In this document: in pieces, positions 45,159 through 56,850 of the stretch | Numbering within the stretch: position 1 is the first letter of the stretch | How the letters are laid out: every line of letters starts with the position of its first letter | NCBI RefSeq assembly: GCF_000423545.1 | Contig: NZ_AUIE01000002.1 | Location: 1 to 64,000, forward strand | DNA length: 64,000 nucleotides | Source of the DNA: Metapseudomonas resinovorans DSM 21078 | GTDB taxonomy: Bacteria; Pseudomonadota; Gammaproteobacteria; Pseudomonadales; Pseudomonadaceae | Reading direction: 5' to 3' | Translations under genes and position numbers: made by a program | Notes under the pieces: generated by a model | Databases searched by the model: none | Told to the model about the DNA's origin: nothing | The model's input: the letters and a program-made list of their open reading frames with translations, nothing else

Positions 45159-46949
45159 TCAGAACGCGAAATGCGCCTCAGGCAACGCCATCAGGCAATC
45201 CGCGCCACCCAACAGGGCTTCACGGTGACCGCTGGCACGCGGCAGCACACGGCGCATGTAGAAGCGCGCGCTGTGCAGTTTGGCCTGGTAGAAATCCACG
45301 TCGGACGTGCCCGCGTCCAATGCGTCCTGGGCACGGGCCGCAGCCAGCAACCAGAACCCTGCCAATAGCACATAGGCCGAGTATTGGAGGAAGTCCACCG
45401 AGGCGGCGCCGATTTCCTCCGGGTCCTCCCGTACCCGATCCAGCAAGGTGACGGTCAGGGCACGCCATTCCTGCAGGCGTGCCAGTACCGCGCCGGCCAG
45501 CTCGGCCAGTTCCCCACGGCTGGCCTGGACATCGGCCAAGGCAGCGAACTCATCCTGCAACGCGGCCAGCTCGGTGCCGCCGTCACCCATCAGTTTGCGG
45601 CGGACCAGGTCGAGCGCCTGGATGCCATTGGTGCCTTCGTAGATCTGCGTGATGCGGCTGTCGCGCATCAGCTGTTCCATGCCCCACTCGCGGATGAAGC
45701 CGTGACCTCCATAGATCTGCACACCCAGGCTGGCCACCTCCTGCCCCATGTCGGTAAGGAAGGCTTTGACGATGGGGATCAGCAGTGCCGCGCGGCGACC
45801 GGCCGCCTTGCGCTGCGCGACGTCCGGATGCCCGTGCTCCAGGTCCAGTTGGCGTGCGCAATAGGCGGCCAGCATGCGGCTGCCTTCCACCAGGGTCTTC
45901 TGGGTCAGCAGCATGCGCCGCACGTCGGGGTGGTGGATGATCGCGTCAGCGGGCTTGTCCGGCGCCGCCGGGCCACTGAGGGCGCGCGACTGCAGGCGTT
46001 CACGGGCATAGGCCAGAGCCCCCTGGAAGGCCTGTTCGCCAATGCCGAGCCCTTGCAGGCCGACCTGGAAGCGCGCGTCGTTCATCATGGTGAACATGCA
46101 GGCCAGGCCCTGGTTGGCTTCGCCGATCAGCCAGCCGGTGGCGCCGTCGAAGTTCATGACGCAGGTGGCCGCGCCCTTGATGCCCATTTTGTGCTCGATG
46201 GCGCCGCAACCCAGGGCGTTCTTCGTCCCCGGCGTGCCGTCGGGGTTGGCAATGAACTTGGGCACCAGCAGCAGGCTGATGCCCTTCACCCCGGCAGGGG
46301 CATCCGGCAGGCGCGCCAGCACCAGGTGGACGATGTTCTCGGAAAGGTCCTGCTCACCGCCGCTGATGAAAATCTTGCTGCCGCTGACCTTGTAGCTGCC
46401 ATCGGCCTGAGGCTCGGCACGGGTGCGCAGCAGGGCCAGGTCAGTGCCGGCCTGGGGCTCGGTCAGACACATGGTGCCGGCCCATTGGCCACTCACCAGT
46501 TTTTCCAGGTAGGCCTGCTTGAGTGCGTCGCTGCCGTGCTTGTGCAGCGCCACCACGGCGCCTTCGGTGAGGCCGGAGTAGACGCGGAAGGACAGACTGG
46601 CGCCCATCAGCATCTCGTGGAAGTTGCAGGCGACCATCTGCGGGAAGCCCTGGCCACCAAACTCCTGCGGCCCGGTCATGCTCGCCCAGCCGTTGTCGCA
46701 ATACTGCCGATACGCCTCGCGGAAGCCCTGGGGCGTGGTCACCGCGCCCTGTACCAGGGTCACGCCTTCCTCGTCGCTGTTACGGTTGAGCGGCGAAACC
46801 ACTTCGCCGGCATAGCGCGCGCCTTCTTCCAGCACGCCGTCGATCAGCTCGCGGTCCAGGCCGTTGGCCAGCAGCTCGCAGTGGCTGGAAACGTCGAAGA
46901 GTTCGTGAAGCACGAAGCGCATGTCGCGCAGGGGTGCCTTGTAAGCCAT
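45159..46949 (-). CDS. Acyl-CoA dehydrogenase (DmdC-like, C-terminal extended)
   Basis: The 596-residue FAD enzyme has an N-terminal extension, the acyl-CoA dehydrogenase core with AGTMCLTEPQAGTDLALLRT and SKIFISGGEQDLSENIVHLV, IYEGTNGIQALDLVRRKLM, and a C-terminal helical domain. The layout matches the DmdC/3-methylmercaptopropionyl-CoA dehydrogenase-like subgroup, but the natural substrate in Pseudomonas is uncertain. Its start is two bases from the upstream 3-hydroxyacyl-CoA dehydrogenase stop, so the two genes are one operon. Confidence 0.92.
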   Translation of the reverse strand: MAYKAPLRDMRFVLHELFDVSSHCELLANGLDRELIDGVLEEGARYAGEVVSPLNRNSDEEGVTLVQGAVTTPQGFREAYRQYCDNGWASMTGPQEFGGQGFPQMVACNFHEMLMGASLSFRVYSGLTEGAVVALHKHGSDALKQAYLEKLVSGQWAGTMCLTEPQAGTDLALLRTRAEPQADGSYKVSGSKIFISGGEQDLSENIVHLVLARLPDAPAGVKGISLLLVPKFIANPDGTPGTKNALGCGAIEHKMGIKGAATCVMNFDGATGWLIGEANQGLACMFTMMNDARFQVGLQGLGIGEQAFQGALAYARERLQSRALSGPAAPDKPADAIIHHPDVRRMLLTQKTLVEGSRMLAAYCARQLDLEHGHPDVAQRKAAGRRAALLIPIVKAFLTDMGQEVASLGVQIYGGHGFIREWGMEQLMRDSRITQIYEGTNGIQALDLVRRKLMGDGGTELAALQDEFAALADVQASRGELAELAGAVLARLQEWRALTVTLLDRVREDPEEIGAASVDFLQYSAYVLLAGFWLLAAARAQDALDAGTSDVDFYQAKLHSARFYMRRVLPRASGHREALLGGADCLMALPEAHFAF

Positions 46950-46951
46950 GT

Positions 46952-48190
46952 TCAGGACTCCTGTTGGAAATCGGCAAAACGGCCATCGGATTCAGCCAGC
47001 CGGCGAATCAACTCCGCCGGTTGCCAGTGGGTGCCGAAGCGCTCGGCCAAGGCATCCAGGCGCCCGCGAATGGCAGGCAGCCCCTGGCTGTCGGCCCAGG
47101 TCATGGGGCCGCCCTTGTCCGCCGGGAAGCCGTAGCCATTGAGGTAAACGGTGTCGATATCAGCGCTGGAAGTGGCGATGCCTTCTTCGAGAATCTTCGC
47201 CCCTTCGTTGACCAGGGCCAGCAAGCAACGCTCGAGGATTTCCTCCGGGCCGATATCGCGGCGCGAAAAGCCGAGTTGTTCGGAAACCTGCAGCACCAGG
47301 GCATCCACTTCCGGGTCGTGTTCGGCCTGACGACTGCCTTCGGCGTAGCGGTAGTAGCCCATGCGCGCCTTCTGGCCGAAGCGACCGAGGCCGCAGAGGC
47401 GGTTGTCCACCTGCACCGCCGGGTCGTCCTGGCCTTTGCCGGCCAATTCGCGGGCGCGCCACTCCAGGTCGATGCCCACCACGTCGTACATGCGGAACGG
47501 GCCCATGGCGAAACCGAAGCCTTGCAGGGCGCTATCCACCTGGTGCGGGAAGGCGCCCTCCAGCAGCATCATCCGCGCCTCGCGCACGTAGGTGTGAAGC
47601 ATGCGGTTACCGATGAAACCCTTGCAGTTCCCCGCCACCACACTGACCTTGCCCATGCGCTGGCCCAGTTCCAGGGTGGCGGCGAGAACGGCTGGGGCGG
47701 TGCGGGCGCCGCGGACGATTTCCAGCAGCTTCATGATGTGCGCCGGGCTGAAGAAGTGCAGGCCAAGGACCTGCTCCGGGCGCTGGGTGATGGCGGCAAT
47801 GGCGTCGATGTCCAGGGCCGAGGTGTTGCTGGCGAGGATGGCGTCCGGCTTCAGGCGGGCATCCAGTTCACGGAAGATGGCTTGCTTGAGTTCGAGGTTT
47901 TCAAACACCGCCTCGATCACCAGGTCGACCTCCGCCAGGTCGTCGTAGCTGCCCACCGCCTGGATGCGCGCCACGCGCTCGGCAGCCTGGGCCTCGCTGA
48001 CGCGCCCCTGGCGCACGTTGTGGGCGTAGGTGTCGGCAACCGCCCCCAGGGCTTGCTCGAGCATCTGCGGGTTGTTGTCCAGCCAGCGGACCTCAAGGCC
48101 GGCGCTGGCCAGGCTCATGACGATACCGCGGCCCATGGTGCCGGCGCCGATCACGGCGGCCCGCTGGATGTTGAATACGCGCTGGGTCAT
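46952..48190 (-). CDS. 3-Hydroxyacyl-CoA dehydrogenase
   Basis: The 412-residue enzyme oxidises 3-hydroxyacyl-CoA with NAD. It has the Rossmann motif AAVIGAGTMGRGIVMSLASA, the catalytic region NTSALDIDA then LGLHFFSPAHIMKLLEIV, and a duplicated C-terminal helical domain. Length fits the two-lobed form rather than the 280-residue short form. It is the first gene of a unit with the acyl-CoA dehydrogenase and probably the alcohol dehydrogenase, divergent from a LysR gene. Confidence 0.93.
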   Translation of the reverse strand: MTQRVFNIQRAAVIGAGTMGRGIVMSLASAGLEVRWLDNNPQMLEQALGAVADTYAHNVRQGRVSEAQAAERVARIQAVGSYDDLAEVDLVIEAVFENLELKQAIFRELDARLKPDAILASNTSALDIDAIAAITQRPEQVLGLHFFSPAHIMKLLEIVRGARTAPAVLAATLELGQRMGKVSVVAGNCKGFIGNRMLHTYVREARMMLLEGAFPHQVDSALQGFGFAMGPFRMYDVVGIDLEWRARELAGKGQDDPAVQVDNRLCGLGRFGQKARMGYYRYAEGSRQAEHDPEVDALVLQVSEQLGFSRRDIGPEEILERCLLALVNEGAKILEEGIATSSADIDTVYLNGYGFPADKGGPMTWADSQGLPAIRGRLDALAERFGTHWQPAELIRRLAESDGRFADFQQES

Positions 48191-48295
48191 GGGTGGCCCT
48201 CTTGTTGTTCTGATGGGGAGACAAAATCGCCAATCACCTTAAGGAAGCCGGTACTATTTTTGAAATTTAGTCTTGTGATACGTGGCATTCCCCCG

Positions 48296-49195
48296 GTGAA
48301 TATCTCCAACTTCGATCTCAACCTCCTGCGGGTGCTGGACGCCCTGCTGCGCGAGCGCAACGTCTCCCGCGCGGCGGAGCGCCTGTCCCTCAGCCAGCCG
48401 GCGGTGAGCAATGCACTCAACCGCCTGCGCGAACTGCTCGGCGACCCGCTTCTGGTACGCGTGGGCCGGGCGATGCAGCCCACGCCGCGGGCGCTGGCCC
48501 TGGAAACGCCCATTCGCGCTGCGCTCAAACAGATCGAACAGAGCCTGGTGGTCGGCGAAGGCTTCGACCCGGCGCGCAGTCGCCAGCGCTTCACCATTGC
48601 GCTGACCGACTACGTGGAGCTGATCTGCATGCCACGCTTGCTGCAGCAACTGGCCGAAGAAGCGCCGGGGGTGAAGATCGCCATCCGCCATTTGTCCCCC
48701 AGCCTGCCCTCTGCGGCGCTGGACCAGGGTGAGCTGGACCTGGTGCTGGGCCGCTTCGAAAGCATTCCGTCACGCTTCGCCAGCCGCCGCTGGATGAGCG
48801 AGACGCTGCGCCTGGTGGCCCGCCACGACCACCCGCAATTGCAGGAGGCGCCCGACCTGTCCAGCTTCCTCAGGCTACGTCACCTCTGGGTACACGGTGG
48901 CCAGACCAAAGGCATGGTCGATCAGTGGCTGGGGGAGCAGGGCCTGGCGCGGGACATCGTCTACACCACGCCGAACTACCTGCAGGCAGCGCATATCGTG
49001 GCCGGTACCGACCTTACCGTGGTGCTGCCGGCGCGGCTGGCCCAGCACTTCGCCAGCCTGTTGCCCTTGCGGGTGCAGCCCCTGCCCTTCGCCCTCGGCC
49101 CCTTCCATCTCGACCTGGTGAGCGTGGCCCAGCGTGAGGAGGACGAAGCGCTGCAATGGCTGATCGAACGCTTGATGGCCATTGGGCGTCTGTAG
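48296..49195 (+). CDS. LysR-family transcriptional regulator
   Basis: The roughly 299-residue protein has a helix-turn-helix (FDLNLLRVLDALLRERNVSR followed by AAERLSLSQPAVSNALNRL) and a NodD/SyrM-like substrate domain. No ATG is available near the conserved start; GTG 48296 is chosen, with GTG 48275 an alternative. Neither has a good ribosome site. It is transcribed divergently from the acyl-CoA oxidation genes across about 100 bases, the classical arrangement for a LysR regulator and its targets. Confidence 0.85.
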   Translation: MNISNFDLNLLRVLDALLRERNVSRAAERLSLSQPAVSNALNRLRELLGDPLLVRVGRAMQPTPRALALETPIRAALKQIEQSLVVGEGFDPARSRQRFTIALTDYVELICMPRLLQQLAEEAPGVKIAIRHLSPSLPSAALDQGELDLVLGRFESIPSRFASRRWMSETLRLVARHDHPQLQEAPDLSSFLRLRHLWVHGGQTKGMVDQWLGEQGLARDIVYTTPNYLQAAHIVAGTDLTVVLPARLAQHFASLLPLRVQPLPFALGPFHLDLVSVAQREEDEALQWLIERLMAIGRL

Positions 49196-49280
49196 GATGG
49201 GTCGGGCGGCGTTCCGCGAGCGAAGCGAAACCCATCACCACTGGACGATGGGTATCGCTGCGCTCCACCGCATCCTACGG
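49192..49280. repeat. Inverted pair of REP-like elements
   Basis: GTAGGATGGGTCGG at 49192, running to GAAACCCATC at 49237, faces an oppositely oriented relative from GATGGGTATCGC at 49247 to ATCCTACGG at 49280. Both match the family at 33234 and 52062. The pair lies between the LysR gene and the convergent nitroreductase and overlaps the LysR stop. Confidence 0.75.
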
Positions 49281-49299
49281 AGCGTGCAGCATCACGGCA

Positions 49300-49902
49300 T
49301 CAGAACTGGTTGCGGATCACCGCCTCGTCGAAGTCCAGCTTGCCGATGCGCGGGTGGGCGGGGGCGGTCTGCTTGCCCACGGCCACCATCAGGCCGATGG
49401 CGTGGTTTTCCGGCAGACGGATCAGGTCGGCGACGGCGTCGAAGTCGAAGCCGTCCATGGGGCAGGTATCCAGCCCCTTGCCACGAGCGGCGAGCATCAG
49501 GGTCTGGGCGACCAGGCCACAGCTGCGCATCACTTCATCACGCTGCACGCGGGGCTTATCACGGTAGTAGTTGTCGATGGCGCCGGCCATGAAGTCCTGC
49601 ACCGGCTGCGGGGCTTCGGCCCAGACGCGGGCGGCGTCCTTTTCCCAGGCATCGAGGCGGGCGCAGACAATTACCAGCATCGAGGCCTCGGTCACCTGGG
49701 CCTGGTCCCAGGCCACGTCGCGAATGCGCTGACGCAGCGCCGGATCGCTGACTTCCACCAGGCGCACGTGCTGCAGGTTGAAGGCGGTAGGCGCGAGCAG
49801 GGCCAGCTGCAGCAGCTCGTCCTTCTCTTCACGGCTGATGCTGTGATTGGTGTCGTAGCCCTTGATGGCGCGGCGGCTGCGGATGGCTTCATCGATATGC
49901 AT
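49300..49902 (-). CDS. Nitroreductase-family FMN oxidoreductase
   Basis: The 200-residue protein begins MHIDEAIRSRRAIKGYDTN, the FMN-binding start of the nitroreductase fold, with APTAFNLQHVRLVEV and a C-terminal GLDTCPMDGFD region. It probably reduces nitro compounds or quinones with NAD(P)H; the substrate is unknown. ATG 49902 follows AAGGAG at good spacing and is preferred to ATG 49941. Confidence 0.9.
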   Translation of the reverse strand: MHIDEAIRSRRAIKGYDTNHSISREEKDELLQLALLAPTAFNLQHVRLVEVSDPALRQRIRDVAWDQAQVTEASMLVIVCARLDAWEKDAARVWAEAPQPVQDFMAGAIDNYYRDKPRVQRDEVMRSCGLVAQTLMLAARGKGLDTCPMDGFDFDAVADLIRLPENHAIGLMVAVGKQTAPAHPRIGKLDFDEAVIRNQF

Positions 49903-50019
49903 GGAGTGCTCCTTGGAGTGGCGAAATTGAAAGTGCGCCATCCTAAGCAGCCGACACGCCCGCTACCAACGCTGATTAATGATGTAACCCATCAAAAAAT
50001 CAGAATGCCTGTGTGAGTC

Positions 50020-51957
<1,938 letters not shown>

Positions 51958-52061
51958 GGGGATCACTCCTTTGATGGGGCATTGATCATGGACCGCGATG
52001 AACGCGGCAGGGGCCTGAAACCGGGTACGACGTTTCGCCTTTGAATCCCATCATCCGCTTT

Positions 52062-52093
52062 GATGGGTTTCGCTCCGCTCTACCCATCCTACG
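52062..52093. repeat. REP-like element (GATGGGTTTCGCTCCGCTCTAC family)
   Basis: GATGGGTTTCGCTCCGCTCTA then CCCATCCTACG, the cleanest copy of the family also found at 33234 and 49192-49280. It lies between recQ and the pckA terminator. Confidence 0.75.
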
Positions 52094-52117
52094 GGAGGGC
52101 CGGGGCTCGCCGGGAAT

Positions 52118-52143
52118 GAAAAAGCCGCCCGGAGGCGGCTTTC
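52118..52143 (-). terminator. Intrinsic terminator of pckA
   Basis: AAAGCCGCC/GGCGGCTTT is a nine-base-pair stem with a four-base loop. On the minus strand it is followed by U residues (plus-strand A run at 52119-52123). It lies 16 bases after the pckA stop. Confidence 0.9.
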
Positions 52144-52158
52144 TCGACGCGGTGCAGC

Positions 52159-53703
52159 TTAGAGCTGCGGGCCGGCGTTCTTGATGGCGTCGGAGACGTC
52201 GAACTTCTTGAAGTTCTCGACGAACTGCTTGGCCAGGGCCTTGGCAGCTTCGTCGTAGGCAGCCTTGTCAGCCCAGGTGTTGCGCGGGTTGAGCAGGTTG
52301 GTTTCGACGCCCGGAACGGCCTTCGGCACGTCCAGGTTGATGGTGTCCAGGTGCTCGGTCTCGGCACCGATCAGGGCACCGCTCTGGATGGCAGCGATCA
52401 CGCCACGGGTGGTCGGGATGTTGAAGCGCTTGCCAACGCCGTAGCCACCGCCGGTCCAGCCGGTGTTGACCAGGTACACCTTGGAGCCGAAGCCCTGGAT
52501 GCGCTTGATCAGCAGCTCAGCGTACTCGCCAGCCGGACGCGGGAAGAACGGCGCGCCGAAGCAGGTGGAGAAGGTGGACTTGATGCCACCGCCGGAACCC
52601 ATTTCGGTGGAACCAACCAGCGCGGTGTAGCCGGACAGGAAGTGGTAGGCAGCCTGCTCGTTGTTCAGGATGGAAACAGGCGGCAGCACGCCGGTCAGGT
52701 CGCAGGTCAGGAAGATCACTGCGTTCGGCTCGCCGGCGCGGTTGGCCTCGACGCGCTTCTCGACCAGCTGCAGCGGGTAGGCGGCACGGGTGTTCTGGGT
52801 CAGGCTGTCATCGCTGTAATCAGGCAGGCGGGTTTCCGGGTTCAGCACCACGTTTTCCAGCACGGCGCCGAACTGGATGGCTTTCCAGATCACCGGCTCG
52901 TTTTTCGCGGACAGGTCGATGCACTTGGCGTAGCAGCCGCCTTCGATGTTGAACACGGTGCCCACGCCCCAGCCGTGCTCGTCGTCACCGATCAGGTAAC
53001 GGCTTTCGTCAGCGGACAGGGTGGTCTTGCCGGTGCCGGACAGGCCGAAGAACAGGGTGGTGTCGCCTTCTTCGCCCACGTTGGCGGCGCAGTGCATCGG
53101 CAGCACGTCTTTTTCCGGCAGCAGGAAGTTCTGCACGGAGAACATGGCCTTCTTCATTTCACCGGCGTAGCGCATGCCGGCGATCAGGACTTTCTTGGCG
53201 GCGAAGTTGAGGATCACGCAACCATCGGAGTTGGTGCCATCACGCTCCGGCTCGCAGACGAAGTTCGGCGCGTTGATGATCTGCCATTCCTGGCGGGACT
53301 GCGGGTTGTACTGTTCCGGGTTGATGAACAGGCAACGGCCGAACAGGTTGTGCCAGGCGGTCTCGGTGGTCATCTTGACGGCCAGGTAGTGCTCAGGATC
53401 AGCACCAACGTGCACATGCGAAACGAAACGCTCACGTTCGGTCACATAAGCTTCAACACGAGCCCACAGCGCATCGAATTTATCCGCCGGGAAGGGGCGG
53501 TTGATGTTGCCCCAGGCGATCTTGGCTTCGGTGCTCGGCTCTTGAACGATGAAACGATCTGCCGGAGAACGACCGGTGCGGTGGCCGGTCTGGACGACCA
53601 ACGAACCGTTGGCGGCCAGTTCACCCTCGCCACGGCGGATGGCCTCTTCGACCAGTTGCGCGGCGCTGATATCGGTGTACACGGCGGTATTGGCTTGCGT
53701 CAT
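52159..53703 (-). CDS. pckA: Phosphoenolpyruvate carboxykinase (ATP)
   Basis: The 514-residue enzyme converts oxaloacetate and ATP to phosphoenolpyruvate, the entry to gluconeogenesis. It has the ATP-binding [16 protein letters not shown], the [11 protein letters not shown] substrate region and [17 protein letters not shown]. Length is normal for the ATP-type enzyme. It is a single-gene unit with its own terminator and a roughly 190-base upstream region. Confidence 0.97.
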   Translation of the reverse strand: MTQANTAVYTDISAAQLVEEAIRRGEGELAANGSLVVQTGHRTGRSPADRFIVQEPSTEAKIAWGNINRPFPADKFDALWARVEAYVTERERFVSHVHVGADPEHYLAVKMTTETAWHNLFGRCLFINPEQYNPQSRQEWQIINAPNFVCEPERDGTNSDGCVILNFAAKKVLIAGMRYAGEMKKAMFSVQNFLLPEKDVLPMHCAANVGEEGDTTLFFGLSGTGKTTLSADESRYLIGDDEHGWGVGTVFNIEGGCYAKCIDLSAKNEPVIWKAIQFGAVLENVVLNPETRLPDYSDDSLTQNTRAAYPLQLVEKRVEANRAGEPNAVIFLTCDLTGVLPPVSILNNEQAAYHFLSGYTALVGSTEMGSGGGIKSTFSTCFGAPFFPRPAGEYAELLIKRIQGFGSKVYLVNTGWTGGGYGVGKRFNIPTTRGVIAAIQSGALIGAETEHLDTINLDVPKAVPGVETNLLNPRNTWADKAAYDEAAKALAKQFVENFKKFDVSDAIKNAGPQL

Positions 53704-53897
53704 GTGGTTCCCCGTCGGCGAAAAGCCGAGTCCTCCAAACGATTTGTAGTGGGTACTGCGACCCCCTACAGCGAAAAAAGTGCGCGCGATTATGCCAGAA
53801 AAGCCCGCTTTGGGTAGAAACCTCCTGTCAGCCGGGCATATTCCTGACCGATAATCGCACTCCGGTCACGCGGCGACCTTGCGGGCACGCTACATAT

Positions 53898-54785
53898 TCA
53901 GTGGCGCGTTTCCGAAGGCGCCGCACTGCCGCCACCGGCGAACAGCTGGGCGATATCCGCCGCGTCGAAACTGTAGCGCTGGTTGCAGAACTGGCAGTCG
54001 ATCACCACGTTGCCGCCGCTCTCTTGCAGCAGGGCTTGCGCGTCGTCCTTACCCAGGCTGACCAATGCATTGGCCGAACGCTGGCGCGAACAGCTGCAGC
54101 GGAAATGGATGACCTGCGGATCGAACAGGCGCACCGCTTCTTCATGATAGAGGCGATGCAGCACGGTTTCGTTGTCCAGGCCGAGCAGCTCCTCAGCGGT
54201 CAGCGTGTCGGCCAGGGTGGTGAGGTGCTGCCAGTTGGCCTCGCGCGCCTCTGGATCCTTCAGTCGGTCGGCCGGCAGGGCCTGGAGCAACATGCCACGG
54301 GCATTGCGACCATCGGCGTAAAGCCAGAACCGAGTGGGCAGTTGCTGGGAGTTGTCGAAGTAGCCGGAGAGGGATTCGGCCAGGCTGGCGCCTTCGAGGG
54401 CGACGATGCCCTGGTAGCGCTGGCCCTGCTTCGGGTCCACGGTCAGGGTCAGCGAGCCCTCGGGCATCAGCTCGTGCAGGCCGGCACCGGGGGTGACCTG
54501 GCTCGCATGGTATCGGGCGATGCCGCGCACTTCACGATCGCTGGAGCATTCCACCATCAGCAGAGGAACTGCGCCGCTGGAGCGCGCCTGCAGCACCAGC
54601 AGACCGTCGAACTTCAGGGTGCCGACCAGCAGGGAAGCGGCGGCGAGCATTTCACCGAGCAGTTGGGCAACCGGCTCCGGGTAGGGGTGCTTGGCCAGGA
54701 CGTGAGCGTAGCTCTCGCCGAGGGAGACCAGTTCGCCACGCACATCGGTGTCGTCGAACAGAAAACGTTGGGTGAAATCGGTCAT
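53898..54785 (-). CDS. hslO: Redox-regulated chaperone Hsp33
   Basis: The 295-residue chaperone is activated by oxidation. The zinc-binding redox switch shows as CSCS (about 233) and CQFC (about 265) near the C-terminus. ATG 54785 gives the family N-terminus [19 protein letters not shown]; a longer frame upstream lacks homology. hslO and the neighbouring hslR are co-oriented, as in other gamma-proteobacteria, though 144 bases separate them here. Confidence 0.95.
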   Translation of the reverse strand: MTDFTQRFLFDDTDVRGELVSLGESYAHVLAKHPYPEPVAQLLGEMLAAASLLVGTLKFDGLLVLQARSSGAVPLLMVECSSDREVRGIARYHASQVTPGAGLHELMPEGSLTLTVDPKQGQRYQGIVALEGASLAESLSGYFDNSQQLPTRFWLYADGRNARGMLLQALPADRLKDPEAREANWQHLTTLADTLTAEELLGLDNETVLHRLYHEEAVRLFDPQVIHFRCSCSRQRSANALVSLGKDDAQALLQESGGNVVIDCQFCNQRYSFDAADIAQLFAGGGSAAPSETRH

Positions 54786-54929
54786 GCCGGACTCGCTGCA
54801 TTTGGGCCAATTTGGCCGAAAGGCTGGCGATTTTATGCGCAAATCCGTTGGCTGACCAAGGGCCGGTTGTCTATCGCCGGCGCGGGTGTTTTCTATCGAT
54901 GCCGAGCGCCGCCCCTTTGCGTCGCTGTC

Positions 54930-55331
54930 CTAATCGTGACCGCCGCGCAGGAAATGGATCTGCCGCCTCTGTTTCTTGGTCGGCCGGCCGTCGGTCTGGA
55001 TGCCCAGGGCGCCGGCCTTGCGCATGGCGGCGGCCGCTTCGCGCTTGGTCAGGCTCTCGGCGGTTTCCTCGTAGAGGGCCTGCGCTTCGGGGGCCCCGCG
55101 ACGCACTGCGGAGAGCGCGCGAACGACCACGGTGCGCTCATCGAAGCCCGCGCGGATCACGTATTCGTCACCGACCCTCGGCTCCTTCGACGCCTTGCAG
55201 CGCTCGCCATGGTGGTGGACCTTGCCGCCCTCGATGGCTTCTTTTGCCAGGGCACGGGTCTTGTAGAAGCGCGCAGCCCAGAGCCACTTGTCGAGGCGAA
55301 CCTTGTCGTCTTTTTCGTCTTTCTCACGCAT
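54930..55331 (-). CDS. hslR: Heat shock protein Hsp15 (ribosome-associated S4-domain protein)
   Basis: The 133-residue basic protein has the S4 RNA-binding domain at VRLDKWLWAARFYKTRALAK and a Lys/Arg-rich C-terminal tail (KKQRRQIHFLRGG). Hsp15 binds free 50S subunits carrying a nascent chain after heat shock. ATG 55331 is preferred over a GTG one codon upstream. It is divergent from rimB. Confidence 0.93.
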   Translation of the reverse strand: MREKDEKDDKVRLDKWLWAARFYKTRALAKEAIEGGKVHHHGERCKASKEPRVGDEYVIRAGFDERTVVVRALSAVRRGAPEAQALYEETAESLTKREAAAAMRKAGALGIQTDGRPTKKQRRQIHFLRGGHD

Positions 55332-55451
55332 CACTCGTTTCCATCCCGCCAGGGCTGCCCCATTCGTCAGCCCGGTCTAAGCTCAGCCAGGGCCTGATGC
55401 AGTTGTCACATCGGCCCACTAGAATGCGCCAACTTTACCGGAAAGCCTGCA

Positions 55452-55916
55452 TTGAAGACTTTCGACCATCTCTCCGTAATCGGACTCCGCGAATGGATCG
55501 CCCTGCCAGAACTTGGCATGGTTGGCCTGCGCGCGAAGATCGATACCGGGGCCAGCACCTCCACCCTGCATGCCAGCGACATCGTCCCCTTCGAGAAGAG
55601 CGGCGAGCGCTGGGTCAGGTTCACCGCGCACCTCGGCACCCTGGTGCAACGGCGTCACCGCTGCGAGGCGCAGGTCGTAACGGTAAAGACCATAAAAAGC
55701 TCCAACGGCCAGGCACAGACCCGCTACGTCATCCGCACCCTGCTCGCCCTGGGTGACCGGGTCTGGCCCATCGAGTTCACCCTGGCCTGCCGCAAGACCA
55801 TGCGTTACCGCGTACTGCTGGGCTCCAAGGCCCTGGTGCAGGCGCAACTGGTGGTCAACCCGGCCCTCACCTACGTCCAGGAAAAACCGACACTTTCCCT
55901 TCCGGGTGCCCAATGA
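55452..55916 (+). CDS. rimB: RimB-type retropepsin-like protease
   Basis: The 154-residue protein has the aspartyl-protease signature [17 protein letters not shown] and a C-terminal [15 protein letters not shown] region. In pseudomonads RimB acts with RimK to shorten the glutamate tails on ribosomal protein S6. The best start is TTG 55452 ([15 protein letters not shown]), with GGAAAG upstream; no in-frame ATG lies near. The stop overlaps rimK (ATGA). The older annotation as an ATP-dependent zinc protease refers to the same family. Confidence 0.88.
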   Translation: MKTFDHLSVIGLREWIALPELGMVGLRAKIDTGASTSTLHASDIVPFEKSGERWVRFTAHLGTLVQRRHRCEAQVVTVKTIKSSNGQAQTRYVIRTLLALGDRVWPIEFTLACRKTMRYRVLLGSKALVQAQLVVNPALTYVQEKPTLSLPGAQ

Positions 55917-56818
55917 AAATCGCCGTGTTATCGCGCAATCCGCGCCTGTATTCGACTCGCCGCCTGGTAGAGGCTGGCCAGCAGCGCGGCCATGAAATGG
56001 TGGTCATAGACACCCTGCGCGCCTATATGAACATCGCCAGTCACAAGCCGCAGATCCACTATCGCGGCCAGGCACTGGAAGGCTTCGATGCGGTGATCCC
56101 GCGTATTGGCGCCTCGGTCACTTTCTATGGCTGTGCCGTGCTGCGCCAGTTCGAAATGATGGGCGTATTCCCGCTCAACGAGTCCGTAGCGATCACCCGC
56201 TCGCGGGACAAGCTGCGCTCGCTGCAACTGCTGTCGCGCAAGGGCATCGGCCTGCCGGTGACCGGTTTCGCCCACTCCCCCGACGACATCCCCGACCTGA
56301 TCCGCATGGTCAACGGTGCACCTCTGGTGATCAAGGTGCTGGAAGGCACCCAAGGCATCGGTGTGGTGCTGTGCGAGACGGAGAAGGCCGCCGAGTCCGT
56401 GATCGAGGCCTTCATGGGCCTGAAGCAGAACATCATGGTGCAGGAGTACATCCGTGAGGCCGGTGGCGCCGACATCCGCTGCTTCGTGGTGGGCGACAAA
56501 GTGATCGCAGCGATGAAGCGCCAGGCCAAGCCCGGCGAATTCCGCTCCAACCTGCACCGTGGCGGCAGCGCCAGCCTGATCAAGATCACGCCGGAAGAGC
56601 GCATGACCGCCATTCGCGCCGCCAAGGTGATGGGGCTGTCGGTGGCGGGCGTGGACATCCTGCGCTCCAACCACGGGCCGCTGGTGATGGAGGTGAACTC
56701 CTCGCCCGGCCTGGAAGGCATCGAAACCACCACCGGGCATGATGTCGCCGGCATCATCATCCAGTACCTGGAAAAGAACGCCTGCCCCAACTCGACCAGG
56801 ACGAAAGGCAAGGGGTGA
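55913..56818 (+). CDS. rimK: Ribosomal protein S6 glutamate ligase RimK
   Basis: The 301-residue ATP-grasp ligase adds glutamates to the C-terminus of ribosomal protein S6, changing proteome output. It begins [20 protein letters not shown] and has the ATP-grasp motifs [19 protein letters not shown] and [14 protein letters not shown]. RimK in Pseudomonas is reported to be stimulated by cyclic-di-GMP. rimA, the small phosphodiesterase gene of the P. fluorescens rimABK operon, is not present; a large GGDEF-EAL gene converges from the other side. Confidence 0.95.
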   Translation: MKIAVLSRNPRLYSTRRLVEAGQQRGHEMVVIDTLRAYMNIASHKPQIHYRGQALEGFDAVIPRIGASVTFYGCAVLRQFEMMGVFPLNESVAITRSRDKLRSLQLLSRKGIGLPVTGFAHSPDDIPDLIRMVNGAPLVIKVLEGTQGIGVVLCETEKAAESVIEAFMGLKQNIMVQEYIREAGGADIRCFVVGDKVIAAMKRQAKPGEFRSNLHRGGSASLIKITPEERMTAIRAAKVMGLSVAGVDILRSNHGPLVMEVNSSPGLEGIETTTGHDVAGIIIQYLEKNACPNSTRTKGKG

Positions 56819-56850
56819 CCCGGTAACCCCCACAAAAAGGCAGCGGCGCC